Positions 16,833 to 26,838 of a stretch of 64,000 nt of DNA are shown in pieces. Source of the stretch: Pelomonas sp. BJYL3 (GTDB lineage Bacteria; Pseudomonadota; Gammaproteobacteria; Burkholderiales; Burkholderiaceae_C); contig NZ_JANZKX010000002.1 of the NCBI RefSeq assembly GCF_027257975.1, forward strand, positions 859,394 to 923,393. The letters are read 5' to 3'. Numbering within the stretch: position 1 is the stretch's first letter; every line of letters starts with the position of its first letter. A program made the translations under genes and the position numbers. The notes beneath the pieces are model-generated. The model was not told where the DNA came from, searched no databases, and saw only the letters and a list, made by a program, of their open reading frames with translations.

Positions 16833-18973
16833 GACCGCCCCGGCGGGAGACGCAGGCGGGCCAGGCGGATGAGTCGATTCCCAGTGCATTGGATGCCTCG
16901 CACCATCGCGGCCTGCTGGACGCGTTGCAGGAGGCTGTCTGGCTGGTGGATGCCCATGGCCTGACGGTGCTGCAAGCCAACGAGGCGGCCCGGCAACTGC
17001 TGGGGCTGTCATCGACGCAGCTGGTCGGGCGGCGCATCGAGTCCCTGTGCGTCACCCCGGAGGACCTGCTGTTCTGGAGCGAGGTCGCGGGCGGTGCCTG
17101 CGAGGAGCTCCACACCGAGACGCTCATGCGCCATGCCGACGGCCACACCCTCTGGGTGGACCGCAGGGCCCGCCTCGTGCAGGCGGACAGCGCCCATCCG
17201 CTCGGGCGCGCCCTGTGGGTGGTCAGCATGCGGGACCTCAGCGCCCAGCGCCGCGGTGAGGAAGAGCGCGAGGCCCTGCTGGTGGACCTGCGCAGCACGC
17301 TGGAGTCCACGGCCGATGGCATCCTGGTAACCGACCTGGCCGGGCGCCTGCGCAACTTCAACCAGCGCTTCGCCACGCTTTGGGGCATTCCCGAAGACCT
17401 GCTGCAGCAGCGCGACGATGCGGCCGTGCAGGCCTGGATGCGGCGCAGCGTGCCGGATGGTGCAGCCTATGCCGCACGTCTGGCGGCCTTGCTGGACGCC
17501 CCGCTGCTGCAGAGCAGCGATGTGATCCAGCTGCTGGACGGTCGCGTGCTGGAGCGCGTCTCGCTGCCGCAGTGGAGCCGGCAGCGCCCCGTGGGCCGGG
17601 TGTTCTCCTTCCGCGATCTCAGCGACCAGCTGGCGGCCAGCCAGCGCATCGAGGAGCTTTCACACACCGACATGCTCACCGGGCTGCCCAACCGGCGCGC
17701 CCTGTCGCAGCGGGTGGAGTACGCCCGCGCGATCGCCAAGCGCGAGCACTCGGGCTTCGCGATGCTCTTCGTCGACCTCGACCGCTTCAAACAGATCAAT
17801 GACACGCTCGGCCATGCCTTTGGCGACCGCGTGCTGCGCGAAGTGGCGCAGCGCCTGCGCGACTGCCTGCGCGAGGTGGACACCGTGGCCAAGCTCTCGG
17901 GCGACGAATTCGCGCTCCTGATCCATGAGGCCGACGCCCGCGGCGCCGAGCACACGGCGCGGCGCGTGCTGGAGGCCATGGGCCGGCCCTTCGGCTTCGA
18001 TGCCCTCAGCTTCACCGTGACCGCCAGCATCGGCATCGCTCTGTTTCCGGGCGACGGCGAATCGCTGGACGAGCTGACGTCCAGCGCCGAGCGCGCCATG
18101 CAGGGCGTCAAGGACAGCGGGCGGGCGGGGTTCCGGTTCCACCAGCCGCGCAAGGATGTGGACCTCCTGGCCCGCATGCGCCTGGATCACGCCATGCGCC
18201 AGGCCCTGCTGGACAGGCGCTTTCGCCTGCACTACCAGCCCCAGCTGGACCTGGCCAGCGGCCAGGTGATCGGTGCCGAGGCCTTGATCCGCTGGCGGGA
18301 TCCGCTGCGCGGCGAAGTGTCGCCGGTCGAGTTCATCCCGGTGGCCGAGGAGAGCGGCTTCATCGTGGCCATCGGCGACTGGGTGCTGCATGAGGCAGTG
18401 GCGCAGGCGCAGCGCTGGTGGCAGCAAGGGCGCCGCATGCCGGTCGCGGTGAATGTGTCGGCCCTGCAGTTCCAGCAGGGGCAGTTCGTGGACACCGTTC
18501 GCGAGGTGCTGAAGTCGGCCGGTCTGCCGCCGGATCTGCTGGAGCTGGAGCTCACCGAGTCCATCCTGCTGCGGGATGCCGACGAAGCCCTGCGCCGGCT
18601 GCAGGCCCTGGCCGAGCTGGGCGTCTGCCTGTCCATCGACGATTTCGGCACTGGCTATTCCAGCCTGGCCTACCTCAAGCGCTTCCCCATCCAGCGGCTC
18701 AAGATCGACCGCAGCTTCGTCCAGGGGCTGCCGGCGGACGCCAGCGATGCGGGCATCGTCCGCGCCGTGGCCCAGATGGGGCGGGCGCTGGGCCTGCAGG
18801 TCATCGCCGAAGGGGTGGAAAACGAGGCCCAGCGCGACTTCCTTCGCGAGGCCGGCTGCCATGAATACCAGGGCTATCTCTTCTCGCCGGCCCTGGATCT
18901 GGCCGCCTTCGAGACCCGGGTCTGGGGGACCGAGCGCCCGGCCATTCGCCTCGTTCAGGGTGGGGTCGGCTGA
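16829..18973 (+). CDS. PAS-PAS-GGDEF-EAL cyclic-di-GMP signalling protein
   Basis: This is a 714-residue cytoplasmic protein with two PAS-like domains (about 25-150 and 155-275), a GGDEF domain and an EAL domain. The cyclase signature reads SGDEF (about 357-361) instead of GGDEF, but the REVD I-site is intact. The EAL half (EAL at about 484) keeps Asn, DDFGTGYSS, KIDR, EGVE and QGY and is probably active. The GTG start overlaps the HD-GYP stop and is preceded by GGGAGAGG at 7-nt spacing. Net phosphodiesterase activity is the likeliest output; weak or lost cyclase activity is possible. Confidence 0.92.
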   Translation: MRPPRRETQAGQADESIPSALDASHHRGLLDALQEAVWLVDAHGLTVLQANEAARQLLGLSSTQLVGRRIESLCVTPEDLLFWSEVAGGACEELHTETLMRHADGHTLWVDRRARLVQADSAHPLGRALWVVSMRDLSAQRRGEEEREALLVDLRSTLESTADGILVTDLAGRLRNFNQRFATLWGIPEDLLQQRDDAAVQAWMRRSVPDGAAYAARLAALLDAPLLQSSDVIQLLDGRVLERVSLPQWSRQRPVGRVFSFRDLSDQLAASQRIEELSHTDMLTGLPNRRALSQRVEYARAIAKREHSGFAMLFVDLDRFKQINDTLGHAFGDRVLREVAQRLRDCLREVDTVAKLSGDEFALLIHEADARGAEHTARRVLEAMGRPFGFDALSFTVTASIGIALFPGDGESLDELTSSAERAMQGVKDSGRAGFRFHQPRKDVDLLARMRLDHAMRQALLDRRFRLHYQPQLDLASGQVIGAEALIRWRDPLRGEVSPVEFIPVAEESGFIVAIGDWVLHEAVAQAQRWWQQGRRMPVAVNVSALQFQQGQFVDTVREVLKSAGLPPDLLELELTESILLRDADEALRRLQALAELGVCLSIDDFGTGYSSLAYLKRFPIQRLKIDRSFVQGLPADASDAGIVRAVAQMGRALGLQVIAEGVENEAQRDFLREAGCHEYQGYLFSPALDLAAFETRVWGTERPAIRLVQGGVG

Positions 18974-19048
18974 TCCCGCGTGCGCGAGGTCCACAATAGG
19001 CCCACTGCTTTCCACTCTTGATTGCGCCAGCGCCGCGCCGGGGGCCCC

Positions 19049-19369
19049 ATGTATCGATTCAAGTCCAAGGCTGCGGCCGATGTGATCTACCTGCCTGATG
19101 CCGCCCGCCAGGTCCTCGAAGCCCTGCGCCGCGAGCCGGCGCAGCAGGGCATCATCGAGGTGGCTGACCTCCCCGCGGCGCAGCAGGCCCTGCTGGCCGC
19201 CGTGGAGGCCGACGAGGCCGCATTCGCCGCCCTGGTGGCTGAGGCCGAAGCCCAGGGCGAGCCGCCGCCCCGGCGCCAGGGCATCACCCTGAGGCAGCGG
19301 GTGTGGCCCCTGCTGGACATGCTGCGCCTGAGCGAGGCCGAGCGGGCCGATGTCATCTGGCAAGGCTGA
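19049..19369 (+). CDS. DUF1840 domain protein
   Basis: This 106-residue protein starts MYRFKSKA and ends with the Leu-rich RVWPLLDMLRLSEAERADVIW segment that characterises DUF1840, a small family of unknown function frequent in Betaproteobacteria. No signal peptide or membrane segment is seen. ATG 19049 opens at the family's usual start. The gene is 6 nt before a histidine phosphatase and probably shares its mRNA. CACAAT at 18992-18997 could be the -10. Confidence 0.85.
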   Translation: MYRFKSKAAADVIYLPDAARQVLEALRREPAQQGIIEVADLPAAQQALLAAVEADEAAFAALVAEAEAQGEPPPRRQGITLRQRVWPLLDMLRLSEAERADVIWQG

Positions 19370-19375
19370 AGGCCC

Positions 19376-20017
19376 ATGGACGGACTGGATGAGGTCACCC
19401 GGCTGGTCTGCGTTCGCCACGGACAGACCGACTGGAATGCGCAGGGGCGCATCCAGGGCCAGCTGGACATCGACCTGAACCCGCTGGGCCAGGCCCAGGC
19501 TCTGGCCCTGGCCGCGGCCCTGCAGGACGAGGGTCTGGACCAGGTGGTCTGCAGCGATCTGCAGCGTTGCCGCCAGACCCTGGCCCCCCTGCTCTTGCAG
19601 CGCACCCTGCCCGTGCGCTGGCATGCCGGGCTGCGCGAGCGCTCCTTCGGCGACTTCCAGGGGCAGACCTGGGTCGAGCTTGGAGCGCGCGAGCCGGAGG
19701 CGCTGCAGCGCTGGAAGTCACGGGACCCTGACTTCGCGGCGCCCGGCGGCGAGTCCCTGCGGGTGTTCAGCGAGCGCGTGCTGGCGGTGGTGCGCGAACT
19801 GGCGGCGGCCCATGCGGGCCAGACCCTGCTGCTGGTGACACACGGTGGGGTCCTGGACTGCCTGTACCGGGCAGCCCTGGGACTGGACTTCCAGGCCGCC
19901 CGCAGCTGGCGCCTGGGCAATGCCGCCATCAACCGTCTGATGGTTTCCGGCGGCCGGCTGCACCTGGTGGGCTGGGCTGACGAGGCGCATCTCCCGGCAC
20001 TTCCGGCCTCGGCCTGA
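19376..20017 (+). CDS. Histidine phosphatase family protein (phosphoglycerate mutase-like)
   Basis: This 213-residue branch-1 histidine phosphatase carries the phospho-accepting RHG at residues 14-16, the LRERSFGDFQGQ acid-containing segment and the second His in THGG. It matches GpmB/CobC-like broad phosphatases rather than the glycolytic dPGM. The substrate is open: alpha-ribazole phosphate, sugar phosphates or nucleotides are all possible. It sits directly downstream of the DUF1840 gene. Confidence 0.88.
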   Translation: MDGLDEVTRLVCVRHGQTDWNAQGRIQGQLDIDLNPLGQAQALALAAALQDEGLDQVVCSDLQRCRQTLAPLLLQRTLPVRWHAGLRERSFGDFQGQTWVELGAREPEALQRWKSRDPDFAAPGGESLRVFSERVLAVVRELAAAHAGQTLLLVTHGGVLDCLYRAALGLDFQAARSWRLGNAAINRLMVSGGRLHLVGWADEAHLPALPASA

Positions 20018-20118
20018 CGCTCCTGCCGGCCCCCGGCGACAAATCCTTGCACCAGACCTGCCAGAAGTGACTGTTGCAAATTCGCGTCGTGGGGGCTTCG
20101 GTCAAACCCTAGGGCTCC

Positions 20119-20124
20119 TATACT
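20119..20124 (+). promoter_or_regulatory. -10 element of the porin gene
   Basis: TATACT lies 70 nt upstream of the porin start in a region that otherwise lacks such hexamers. No good -35 is seen. The leader carries AAAGG before the ATG. Confidence 0.4.
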
Positions 20125-20193
20125 GCCGCCACATTCCGCGTGACAAGACCGGGTGACTCAACCCGGCACAACCTCAACCTACAAAGGCAAATG

Positions 20194-21108
20194 ATGAAGA
20201 AGATCGCTCTCGTCGCCGCTCTGGCCGCTGTTTCGGCTTCGGCTTTCGCTCAAAGCTCCGTGACCCTGTGGGGCCGCGCCAACGTGACCGTTGAAAGCCA
20301 GAAGGTCGGTACCGGCGACCGCAAGGTGGTGGTGCAGGACAACCGTTCGCGCCTGGGCGTGAAGGGCCAGGAAGACCTGGGCGGCGGCCTGAAGGTCAGC
20401 TTCGCTCTGGAGCACGGCCTGGACATCGACACCGGCAAGCAAACCGGCGGCACCTTCTGGAACCGTGAATCGTCCGTGCAACTGAGCGGCGCTTTCGGTG
20501 CCGTCCGTCTGGGCAACTGGACCAATGGTTCCTACTTCGCCACCGCTGACTACGTCAGCATGCACAACCACGACACCGGCACCTCCGACGACAAGCTGTA
20601 CTCGGGCGCTGGCTGGACCTCGGTGAACAAGGTCGGCTACTTCACCCCGAACATCGACGGCTTCACCGGCGAAATCACCATGCACGCTGGCGAAGGCGCC
20701 GACAAGCGCGCATTCGACCTGTCCGGTAACTACGACCAAGGTCCTCTGCACCTGGGCGCCGGCTTCAGCAAGCAAGACAACGCCAAGCAGTACGCTGCTC
20801 GCGCTCTGTACGAGCTGGGCGAGTTCACCGTCGGTGGCTACCTGCAGCGTGAAGACATCGGTGGTGCTACCCGCAACATCTGGCGTCTGGCCGGCATGTA
20901 CACCATGGGCGCTTCCGAGTTCCACGTGAACTTCGGCGGTGCTGGTCGTAGCGCCGTGGCCTCCAAGGCCAACCAGTTCACCCTGGGCTACAACTACAAC
21001 CTGAGCAAGCGCACCAAGGTGTACGGCTTCTTCACCAAGCTGGACAACAAGGACAACAACGCTGGCGACCTGAACAGCCTGGCTGCTGGTATCCGTCACA
21101 ACTTCTAA
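20194..21108 (+). CDS. Outer-membrane general porin
   Basis: This 304-residue porin allows passive diffusion of small solutes across the outer membrane. A 20-residue signal peptide ends ASAFAQ, followed by SSVTLWGRANVTVE, the classic first beta-strand of Burkholderiales (Bordetella/Comamonadaceae) porins. The chain alternates aromatic and polar residues and ends with the C-terminal Phe required for BAM recognition. AAAGG is 6 nt before ATG 20194 (ATG 20191 is an alternative). Codon use is visibly different from its neighbours, with more GCT, GGT and CGT, as expected for a very highly expressed gene rather than a sign of transfer. Confidence 0.93.
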   Translation: MKKIALVAALAAVSASAFAQSSVTLWGRANVTVESQKVGTGDRKVVVQDNRSRLGVKGQEDLGGGLKVSFALEHGLDIDTGKQTGGTFWNRESSVQLSGAFGAVRLGNWTNGSYFATADYVSMHNHDTGTSDDKLYSGAGWTSVNKVGYFTPNIDGFTGEITMHAGEGADKRAFDLSGNYDQGPLHLGAGFSKQDNAKQYAARALYELGEFTVGGYLQREDIGGATRNIWRLAGMYTMGASEFHVNFGGAGRSAVASKANQFTLGYNYNLSKRTKVYGFFTKLDNKDNNAGDLNSLAAGIRHNF

Positions 21109-21129
21109 TCCCTCGGGATCAGAAAGTGC

Positions 21130-21157
21130 AAAAGGCGACCTTCGGGTCGCCTTTTTT
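21130..21157 (+). terminator. Porin terminator
   Basis: AAAAGGCGACC and GGTCGCCTTTT pair around a TTCG tetraloop, with further T residues after the stem. The hairpin lies about 22 nt after the stop. Confidence 0.92.
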
Positions 21158-21255
21158 CATTCTGTTGCGCCTCTTGCGATCCCTGAGCATGGCGCGGCCG
21201 GAAGGGCCGACGCACTCGCGGCGGACGCCGGACGCCGGCCTTGCGCTGCAGCTCG

Positions 21256-22311
21256 CTACTCGTCGAACAGGCTCGTCGTGTTCTTGGGCGGCGCCACCCC
21301 CAGGTGCCGGAACGCGGCCAGCGTCGCGATGCGGCCCCGCGGTGTGCGCTGCAGGAAGCCCTGCTGGATCAGGTAGGGCTCGATGACGTCCTCGATGGTG
21401 TCGCGTTCCTCACCGATGGCCGCGGCGACGTTGTCCAGCCCGACCGGGCCGCCGTCGAAGCGGTGCACCACGGCCTCCAGCAGCTTGCGGTCCATGAGGT
21501 CGAAGCCCTGTGGGTCCACGTCCAGCATGGCCAGGGCCTTGTCGGCCATGAGCTTGGTGATGCGGCCGTCCCCCTTGACCTCGGCATAGTCGCGCACGCG
21601 CCGCAGCAGGCGGTTGGCGATGCGGGGCGTGCCGCGCGAACGCCGGGCGATCTCCAGGGCGCCTTCCGGCGCGATGGGCGCTTTCATGAGTCCGGCGGAG
21701 CGGGTCACGATGCGCTGCAGCTCGTCCGGCGTGTAGAACTCCAGCCGGGCCACGATGCCGAAGCGGTCGCGCAGCGGGTTGGTCAGCATGCCGGCGCGGG
21801 TGGTGGCGCCGACCAGGGTGAAGGGCTGCAGGTCCAGCTTGATCGAGCGGGCCGCCGGGCCTTCGCCGATCATGATGTCGATCTGGTAGTCCTCCAGCGC
21901 GGGGTACAGGATTTCCTCGACCACGGGCGAGAGGCGGTGGATCTCGTCGATGAAGAGCACGTCGTTCTTCTCGAGATTGGTCAGGATGGCCGCGAGGTCC
22001 TTGGGCTTCTCCAGCACCGGGCCCGAGGTCTGGCGCAGGTTCACGCCCAGCTCGGCCGCGATGATGTGAGAAAGCGTGGTCTTGCCCAGACCCGGCGGGC
22101 CGAAGAGCAGCACGTGGTCCAGGGCCTCCTCGCGTTTGCGGGCAGCGCCGATGAAGATCTCCAGCTGCTCGCGCGCCTTGGCCTGGCCCACGTATTCGTC
22201 CAGCAGCTTGGGCCGCAGGGCGCGCTCCAGGGCCTCTTCATTGGGATTGCCCGGGGAGGCGCTGACCATGCGGGGCGGCTGAGGGGCGAAATCGTCGGTC
22301 TGGATGGGCAT
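21256..22311 (-). CDS. ruvB: Holliday junction branch migration ATPase RuvB
   Basis: This 351-residue AAA+ motor drives branch migration with RuvA. Walker A GPPGLGKT is at 71-78, Walker B is LFIDEIHRL, and sensor 1 is in VGATTRAG. The C-terminal winged helix that holds DNA ends with the family's [16 protein letters not shown] segment. Length and order are standard. It follows ruvA after 44 nt; ruvC is not in the window. Confidence 0.98.
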   Translation of the reverse strand: MPIQTDDFAPQPPRMVSASPGNPNEEALERALRPKLLDEYVGQAKAREQLEIFIGAARKREEALDHVLLFGPPGLGKTTLSHIIAAELGVNLRQTSGPVLEKPKDLAAILTNLEKNDVLFIDEIHRLSPVVEEILYPALEDYQIDIMIGEGPAARSIKLDLQPFTLVGATTRAGMLTNPLRDRFGIVARLEFYTPDELQRIVTRSAGLMKAPIAPEGALEIARRSRGTPRIANRLLRRVRDYAEVKGDGRITKLMADKALAMLDVDPQGFDLMDRKLLEAVVHRFDGGPVGLDNVAAAIGEERDTIEDVIEPYLIQQGFLQRTPRGRIATLAAFRHLGVAPPKNTTSLFDE

Positions 22312-22355
22312 GGCGGCTCAGGGGGCGTGGACGTGGGGCGGCAGGGGGCGGGCTC

Positions 22356-22928
22356 TCAGCGGTTCAGGGACTTCAGCGCCAGCTTGATGCCCTCGCTGAC
22401 GCCCACGTCGGCGGGCAGCTGCTTGAGCGCGGCGGCGGCTTCCTTGTCGCTGTAGCCCAGGGCTTGCAGGGCCTGGAGGATGTCAGCCTGGCTGTCGCTG
22501 GCCACGTTGGCCGGCAGGGCGAGGTCGGGCCCCAGCTTGCCCTTGAGCTCCAGCAGCAGGCGTTCCGCCGTCTTCTTGCCAATGCCCGGCACCTTCACCA
22601 GGCGGCCAGCTTCCTGCAGGCTCACCGCCTGAGCCAGGTCGGCCACGCTGAGGCCGGACAGGATGGACAGCGCGGTGCGCGGGCCCACGCCGCTGATCTT
22701 GATCAGCAGGCGGAAGGTGGCGCGCTCCTCGGCGCTGAGGAAGCCGAAGAGGATCTGGGCGTCCTCGCGCACCACGAAGTGCGTCAGCAGGCTCACCCGC
22801 TCGCCCAGGTTCGGCAGGTTGAAGAAGGTGCTCATGGGCACGTCGACTTCATAGCCGACGCCCTGCACGTCGATGAGCACGAGCGGGGGCGATTTTTCCG
22901 CGATGACGCCCGTGAGCCTTCCAATCAT
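22356..22928 (-). CDS. ruvA: Holliday junction DNA helicase subunit RuvA
   Basis: This 190-residue protein binds the four-way junction and recruits RuvB. An N-terminal OB fold ([12 protein letters not shown]), tandem helix-hairpin-helix motifs ([10 protein letters not shown] and [13 protein letters not shown]) and a C-terminal RuvB-binding three-helix domain are all present. GATAAT sits exactly 6 nt before the ATG (22940-22935), with no ribosome site, so a leaderless message for ruvAB is plausible. Confidence 0.97.
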   Translation of the reverse strand: MIGRLTGVIAEKSPPLVLIDVQGVGYEVDVPMSTFFNLPNLGERVSLLTHFVVREDAQILFGFLSAEERATFRLLIKISGVGPRTALSILSGLSVADLAQAVSLQEAGRLVKVPGIGKKTAERLLLELKGKLGPDLALPANVASDSQADILQALQALGYSDKEAAAALKQLPADVGVSEGIKLALKSLNR

Positions 22929-22983
22929 CGGGCGATTATCGGGGGCTTCGCTGTGCCGGGAGGTGCCCGCTCGCCGTGGACGC

Positions 22984-23637
22984 TCAGTTGCGGCCGAAGA
23001 GGCCCAGGCGCTGGGCTTCCAGCGCGGCCTCGGCCCGCGAGGACACGTTGAGCTTGCGGTAGATCTGCTTCACGTAGTCGGCGATGGTGTGGCGGGACAG
23101 GCCCAGCTGCACGCCGATCTCGGGCAGGGTGAAGCCCTTGGCCACGCGCAGCAGCACCTCGGTCTCGCGCTCGGTGAGGGAGACCTCGATCAACTGCGGC
23201 GAAGCCTGCGGGCGCCGCTGCGAGTTGAAATGCGCGATCACCTTGCGGGCGATGGAGGGCGACAGCGGCGGCTCGCCCTGGCTGATGCGCTGCAGCTGCT
23301 CCACCAGCAGCTCCCGGGCCTGCTCCTTCAGCAGGTAGCCGAAGGCGCCGGCCTGCAGGGCCGGGAAGATGTGCTCATCGTCGTCGTGGATGGTGACGAT
23401 CACCGACTGCACCTCGGGCTGCTTCTCGCGCAGGGCGGCGACCACGTCCACCCCCGAGCCGTCAGGCAGGCCCAGGTCCAGCAGGGCCAGGGTGAAGCGC
23501 TGGCTGTTGATGTGCTGCAGGGCGTCCTGCACCCGAGAGCATTCGGTGATCACGGCATTGGTGAAGACCTGGCTCACCAGGGTCTTGAGCCAGGCGCGGA
23601 TTTCCGGAATGTCTTCGAGCAGCAGGATGTTGTTCAT
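22984..23637 (-). CDS. NarL/LuxR-type response regulator
   Basis: This 217-residue two-component regulator has a receiver domain with acidic pocket E8/D9, phospho-acceptor D54 and the conserved Lys in YLLKE. The C-terminal LuxR helix-turn-helix is [34 protein letters not shown] 23637 opens at the receiver start; upstream residues in the longer frame are unlikely. It lies 111 nt downstream of the sensor kinase on the same strand and is its obvious partner. Targets are unknown. Confidence 0.92.
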   Translation of the reverse strand: MNNILLLEDIPEIRAWLKTLVSQVFTNAVITECSRVQDALQHINSQRFTLALLDLGLPDGSGVDVVAALREKQPEVQSVIVTIHDDDEHIFPALQAGAFGYLLKEQARELLVEQLQRISQGEPPLSPSIARKVIAHFNSQRRPQASPQLIEVSLTERETEVLLRVAKGFTLPEIGVQLGLSRHTIADYVKQIYRKLNVSSRAEAALEAQRLGLFGRN

Positions 23638-23748
23638 GATGTTTTCTGGGTGTTGGCGGGCTCTGTGCGGGCCCCGGGCCTGACGATCAGACAACAGTAT
23701 GCCTTTTGGCGGTCGCGCGCCAGTCCCGGGCAGATCCCGATGGGTGGA

Positions 23749-25644
23749 TCAGAGCGGAATCGTGAGGCGGATGATGGTGCCCATGCCGGCGCCGGACTCC
23801 ACCAGGCACTGCCCCTGCATCTGCTTGGCCCGGGCCTTCATGCTGGCCATGCCGTGGCCCTTGTCCAGGCGGCCGTCCAGCTCCATGGGAATGCCCTGGC
23901 CGTTGTCCTGGATGATCACCTGGAAGTCGCCACCCTGCACATTGCAGCTGACCGTGCAGTGGGTGGCGCCGCTGTGCTTGATGATGTTGCTGACGGACTC
24001 GCGCAGGATGCGGGTCGTCTGCACATAGGCGCGGGCGGGCAGGGTGTGTTCCACGTCCTCGGCGGGGGACTTCCACTCGGCATTGATATTGGCCTGGCCC
24101 AGGCGCGAGACCAGCTCGGCCCGCCAGTCGCCCAGCGCATCCAGCAGGTGCACCGGCTTGCCGGTGAGGCCGCGCACCGAGAGCCGCATCTCCTCGAGCG
24201 CCTCGCGGGCCAGGGTGGAGATGCGGTCTGATTCGCTGGTGTGGACGATAGTCAGCAGCTTGGCGCCCAGGTCGTCGTGCAGGTCGGCGGCAATGCGCTT
24301 GCGCTCCCGCTCGGTGACTTGCTCCAGCTTCTGCTCGGCCATCTGCGCATAGCTGCGCTCGATCTCGGCGAGCTTTTCCGCCATGCGCTGCTCCAGCTGC
24401 ACATGCTTGTGCTCGGCGACCTTGCGGGCGCGGGCCACGCAGACCGTGGCATGCAGGCCCAGGCCCATCATCAGCAGGGGCACGGCCAGGGGCGTCATCG
24501 GCACGATCAGCGGCGCCTGCAGCTGCGAGAGCAGCAGCTCCAGCAGCACCGCACCGATGGCCAGGGCCAGCAGGGTGCAGACCACGGCGAAGTCCCGGCG
24601 CTGCACGCTGGCGTCCAGGGGACGGGCCAGGACGGCCTGCCAGCGCAGCCACAGATGGAAGCCCATGCCGGCCATCAGCTCGGCGGCCAGCAGGGTGGTC
24701 CACATGCTGGCCACGATGAAGTGAAGCGCCGGCCCCACGGCCATCAGGCTCAGGGGGACCAGGGCGCACTGCGCCAGCAGCAGGGCGTTGAGCCGGCCAT
24801 TGCGCCAACCCATCTCCAGCAGCAGGAACTGCAGCGCGAACAGGGTGATCAGGGGCAGGCAGGTGGACAGGCCGATCTCCAGCCAGTGCCGCGGCAGGGG
24901 CAGCGAGCCGATCCAGAAGCGGGTGGACAGCAGCACCCACGCCAGCATCAGACCGGAAAGGAAGAGCAGGTGCCGCTCGCGGCGATACAGGATGGCCAGC
25001 ACGCCGGTGGTGACGGCCATCATGACCAGCATGGCGTTGAGTGCCTTGGGCAGGCCCTGCCGCCAGAAGCTGGCCCGCGCATGACGCTGCGACAGCTGCT
25101 CCAGCGGGCCGATCTCCACCACGCTCAGCCGGGCGCTGCGCTGGCTTGAATTGAGCTGCTGGCGGGCATAGCCGGCCAGCTGAACGTCCAGCAGATTGCC
25201 CTGGGTCCGCAGGAGCTCGGTGGGCAGGGGCACCAGCAAGGGCTCGTAGCAGTGGTCCGTGATGGGGTCCACCATGCGGCCCTGGGCCAGCAGGCTGATG
25301 CCGTTGAAGCGCACCCGCACATTGCTGCAGGCCTGGGCGATGTAGGCGGCCATGGCGCCCGGAGCCTGCGCGGTGGGCAGATCGAAGGCGAGGCGGTACC
25401 ACAGCGGATGCTGCGCGTACTGCGACGGCGCTTCCTGGCGGCTCTGGTGCCAGTCATGCGGCAGGGCCTGGAGGGACAGCGCGGCCTGCTCGGGGAACTG
25501 GGTCTCGCTGCCCTCGGCCACCAGGGCCTGCTGAAGGACCAGGTTCTGGGCCTGGGCCTGGCCCGGCAGCAGCCCAGGCACCAGGCTCAGCAGGGCCACG
25601 CCCAGCAGGAGAGGAAGTCGCAGCAGAAAGGAGTGGATGCTCAT
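23749..25644 (-). CDS. 7TM-DISM type sensor histidine kinase (HisKA_3)
   Basis: This is a 631-residue membrane sensor. A signal peptide (about 1-32) leads into a periplasmic jelly-roll-like domain, then seven transmembrane helices (about 205-405) and a coiled-coil linker. The HisKA_3 box ERKRIAADLHDDLG has the phospho-acceptor at about His456. The ATPase domain shows N-box NIIKHSG, DNGQGIP and GHGMASM. This 7TMR-DISM layout detects extracellular ligands, often carbohydrates, though the signal is unknown. It pairs with the LuxR-type regulator next to it. Confidence 0.92.
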   Translation of the reverse strand: MSIHSFLLRLPLLLGVALLSLVPGLLPGQAQAQNLVLQQALVAEGSETQFPEQAALSLQALPHDWHQSRQEAPSQYAQHPLWYRLAFDLPTAQAPGAMAAYIAQACSNVRVRFNGISLLAQGRMVDPITDHCYEPLLVPLPTELLRTQGNLLDVQLAGYARQQLNSSQRSARLSVVEIGPLEQLSQRHARASFWRQGLPKALNAMLVMMAVTTGVLAILYRRERHLLFLSGLMLAWVLLSTRFWIGSLPLPRHWLEIGLSTCLPLITLFALQFLLLEMGWRNGRLNALLLAQCALVPLSLMAVGPALHFIVASMWTTLLAAELMAGMGFHLWLRWQAVLARPLDASVQRRDFAVVCTLLALAIGAVLLELLLSQLQAPLIVPMTPLAVPLLMMGLGLHATVCVARARKVAEHKHVQLEQRMAEKLAEIERSYAQMAEQKLEQVTERERKRIAADLHDDLGAKLLTIVHTSESDRISTLAREALEEMRLSVRGLTGKPVHLLDALGDWRAELVSRLGQANINAEWKSPAEDVEHTLPARAYVQTTRILRESVSNIIKHSGATHCTVSCNVQGGDFQVIIQDNGQGIPMELDGRLDKGHGMASMKARAKQMQGQCLVESGAGMGTIIRLTIPL

Positions 25645-25806
25645 GGGTGGTTGGAGGCGTGCCAGGGCTGGGCCGGGACCGATTGTGCCGAAGCTCTGGT
25701 GACAGCGGCCGGGCCGTCCTCCGACATGGGGTCAAGGGGGGACGCAAGGCGGGCAGGAGCCCGGCGACAATAGCCGCCTGATTCCGACCGCGACGAAGGG
25801 TCCGCC

Positions 25807-26838
25807 TTGATACTGCGCCACGTTTTTACCCCCGCCGACAACAAACGTCTCTCCCATCTGTGCGGGGGGCTGGACGACCATCTGCGCCAGATCGAGGCCG
25901 CCATGGACGTGCGCATCACGCGCCGTGGCGAGGCCTTCCGCATCGAGGGGCACAAGGCCGCCGCAGAGCACAGCCTGCAGCTGCTGCAGAGCCTCTACGA
26001 CGCCGCCCGCAAGCCCATCGCCCCGGAAAGCCTGCAGCTGGCCATCCTGGAGGCCACCCAGCAGCTGGCCGAGGCCCTGGGCGCCCGCAAGCCACGTCGT
26101 GCCGAGGTCGCCGAGCCGCTGCCGGATGCGCAAGGCGTGGTGCTGCGCACGCGCCGCGCCGACCTCGCCGGCCGCACGCCCAACCAGCACGGCTACCTGC
26201 GCAACATCCTGAACCACGACATCACCTTCGGCCTGGGCCCGGCCGGCACCGGCAAGACCTTCCTGGCCGTGGCCTGCGCCGTGGACGCGCTGGAGCGTTC
26301 GCAGGTGCAGCGCATCATCCTGACCCGCCCGGCCGTCGAGGCCGGCGAGCGCCTGGGCTTCCTGCCCGGCGATCTGACGCAGAAGGTGGACCCCTACCTG
26401 CGCCCGCTCTATGACGCGCTCTACGACCTCATGGGCTTCGACCGCGTCAGCAAGGCCTTCGAGAAGGGCCAGCTGGAGATCGCGCCCCTGGCCTTCATGC
26501 GCGGCCGCACGCTCAACCACGCCTTCGTGATCCTGGACGAAGCCCAGAACACCACGCCCGAGCAGATGAAGATGTTCCTCACCCGCATCGGCTTTGGCAG
26601 CAAGTGCGTGGTGACCGGCGACACCAGCCAGATCGACCTGCCCAAGGGCACGCTCAGCGGGCTGGTCGATGCCGAGCGCGTGCTGAAGAAGGTCCGCGGC
26701 ATTGCCATGACCCACTTCACTTCGGCCGACGTGGTGCGCCACCCGCTGGTCGCCCGGATCGTCGAGGCCTACGAGGCCCGCACCAAGGCCGAGAACAGGA
26801 AGCAGGCCGCTGCCGGCAGCCATGGAGCCCGCGCATGA
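25807..26838 (+). CDS. phoH: PhoH-like ATPase
   Basis: This 343-residue P-loop protein of the PhoH/PhoL family is linked to RNA metabolism. A small N-terminal KH-like region leads to Walker A GPAGTGKT (144-151) and Walker [11 protein letters not shown], followed by the [12 protein letters not shown] motif. The start is TTG at 25807, well supported by GAAGGG 6 nt upstream. It overlaps ybeY by 4 nt (ATGA), an association conserved across many bacteria. GACAAT at 25766-25771 could be the -10. Confidence 0.93.
   Translation: MILRHVFTPADNKRLSHLCGGLDDHLRQIEAAMDVRITRRGEAFRIEGHKAAAEHSLQLLQSLYDAARKPIAPESLQLAILEATQQLAEALGARKPRRAEVAEPLPDAQGVVLRTRRADLAGRTPNQHGYLRNILNHDITFGLGPAGTGKTFLAVACAVDALERSQVQRIILTRPAVEAGERLGFLPGDLTQKVDPYLRPLYDALYDLMGFDRVSKAFEKGQLEIAPLAFMRGRTLNHAFVILDEAQNTTPEQMKMFLTRIGFGSKCVVTGDTSQIDLPKGTLSGLVDAERVLKKVRGIAMTHFTSADVVRHPLVARIVEAYEARTKAENRKQAAAGSHGARA

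Noticed and set aside
20194..21108. Porin gene as a transferred element
   Set aside because: Its distinct codon use matches high expression; the protein is a typical Burkholderiales porin with normal flanks.
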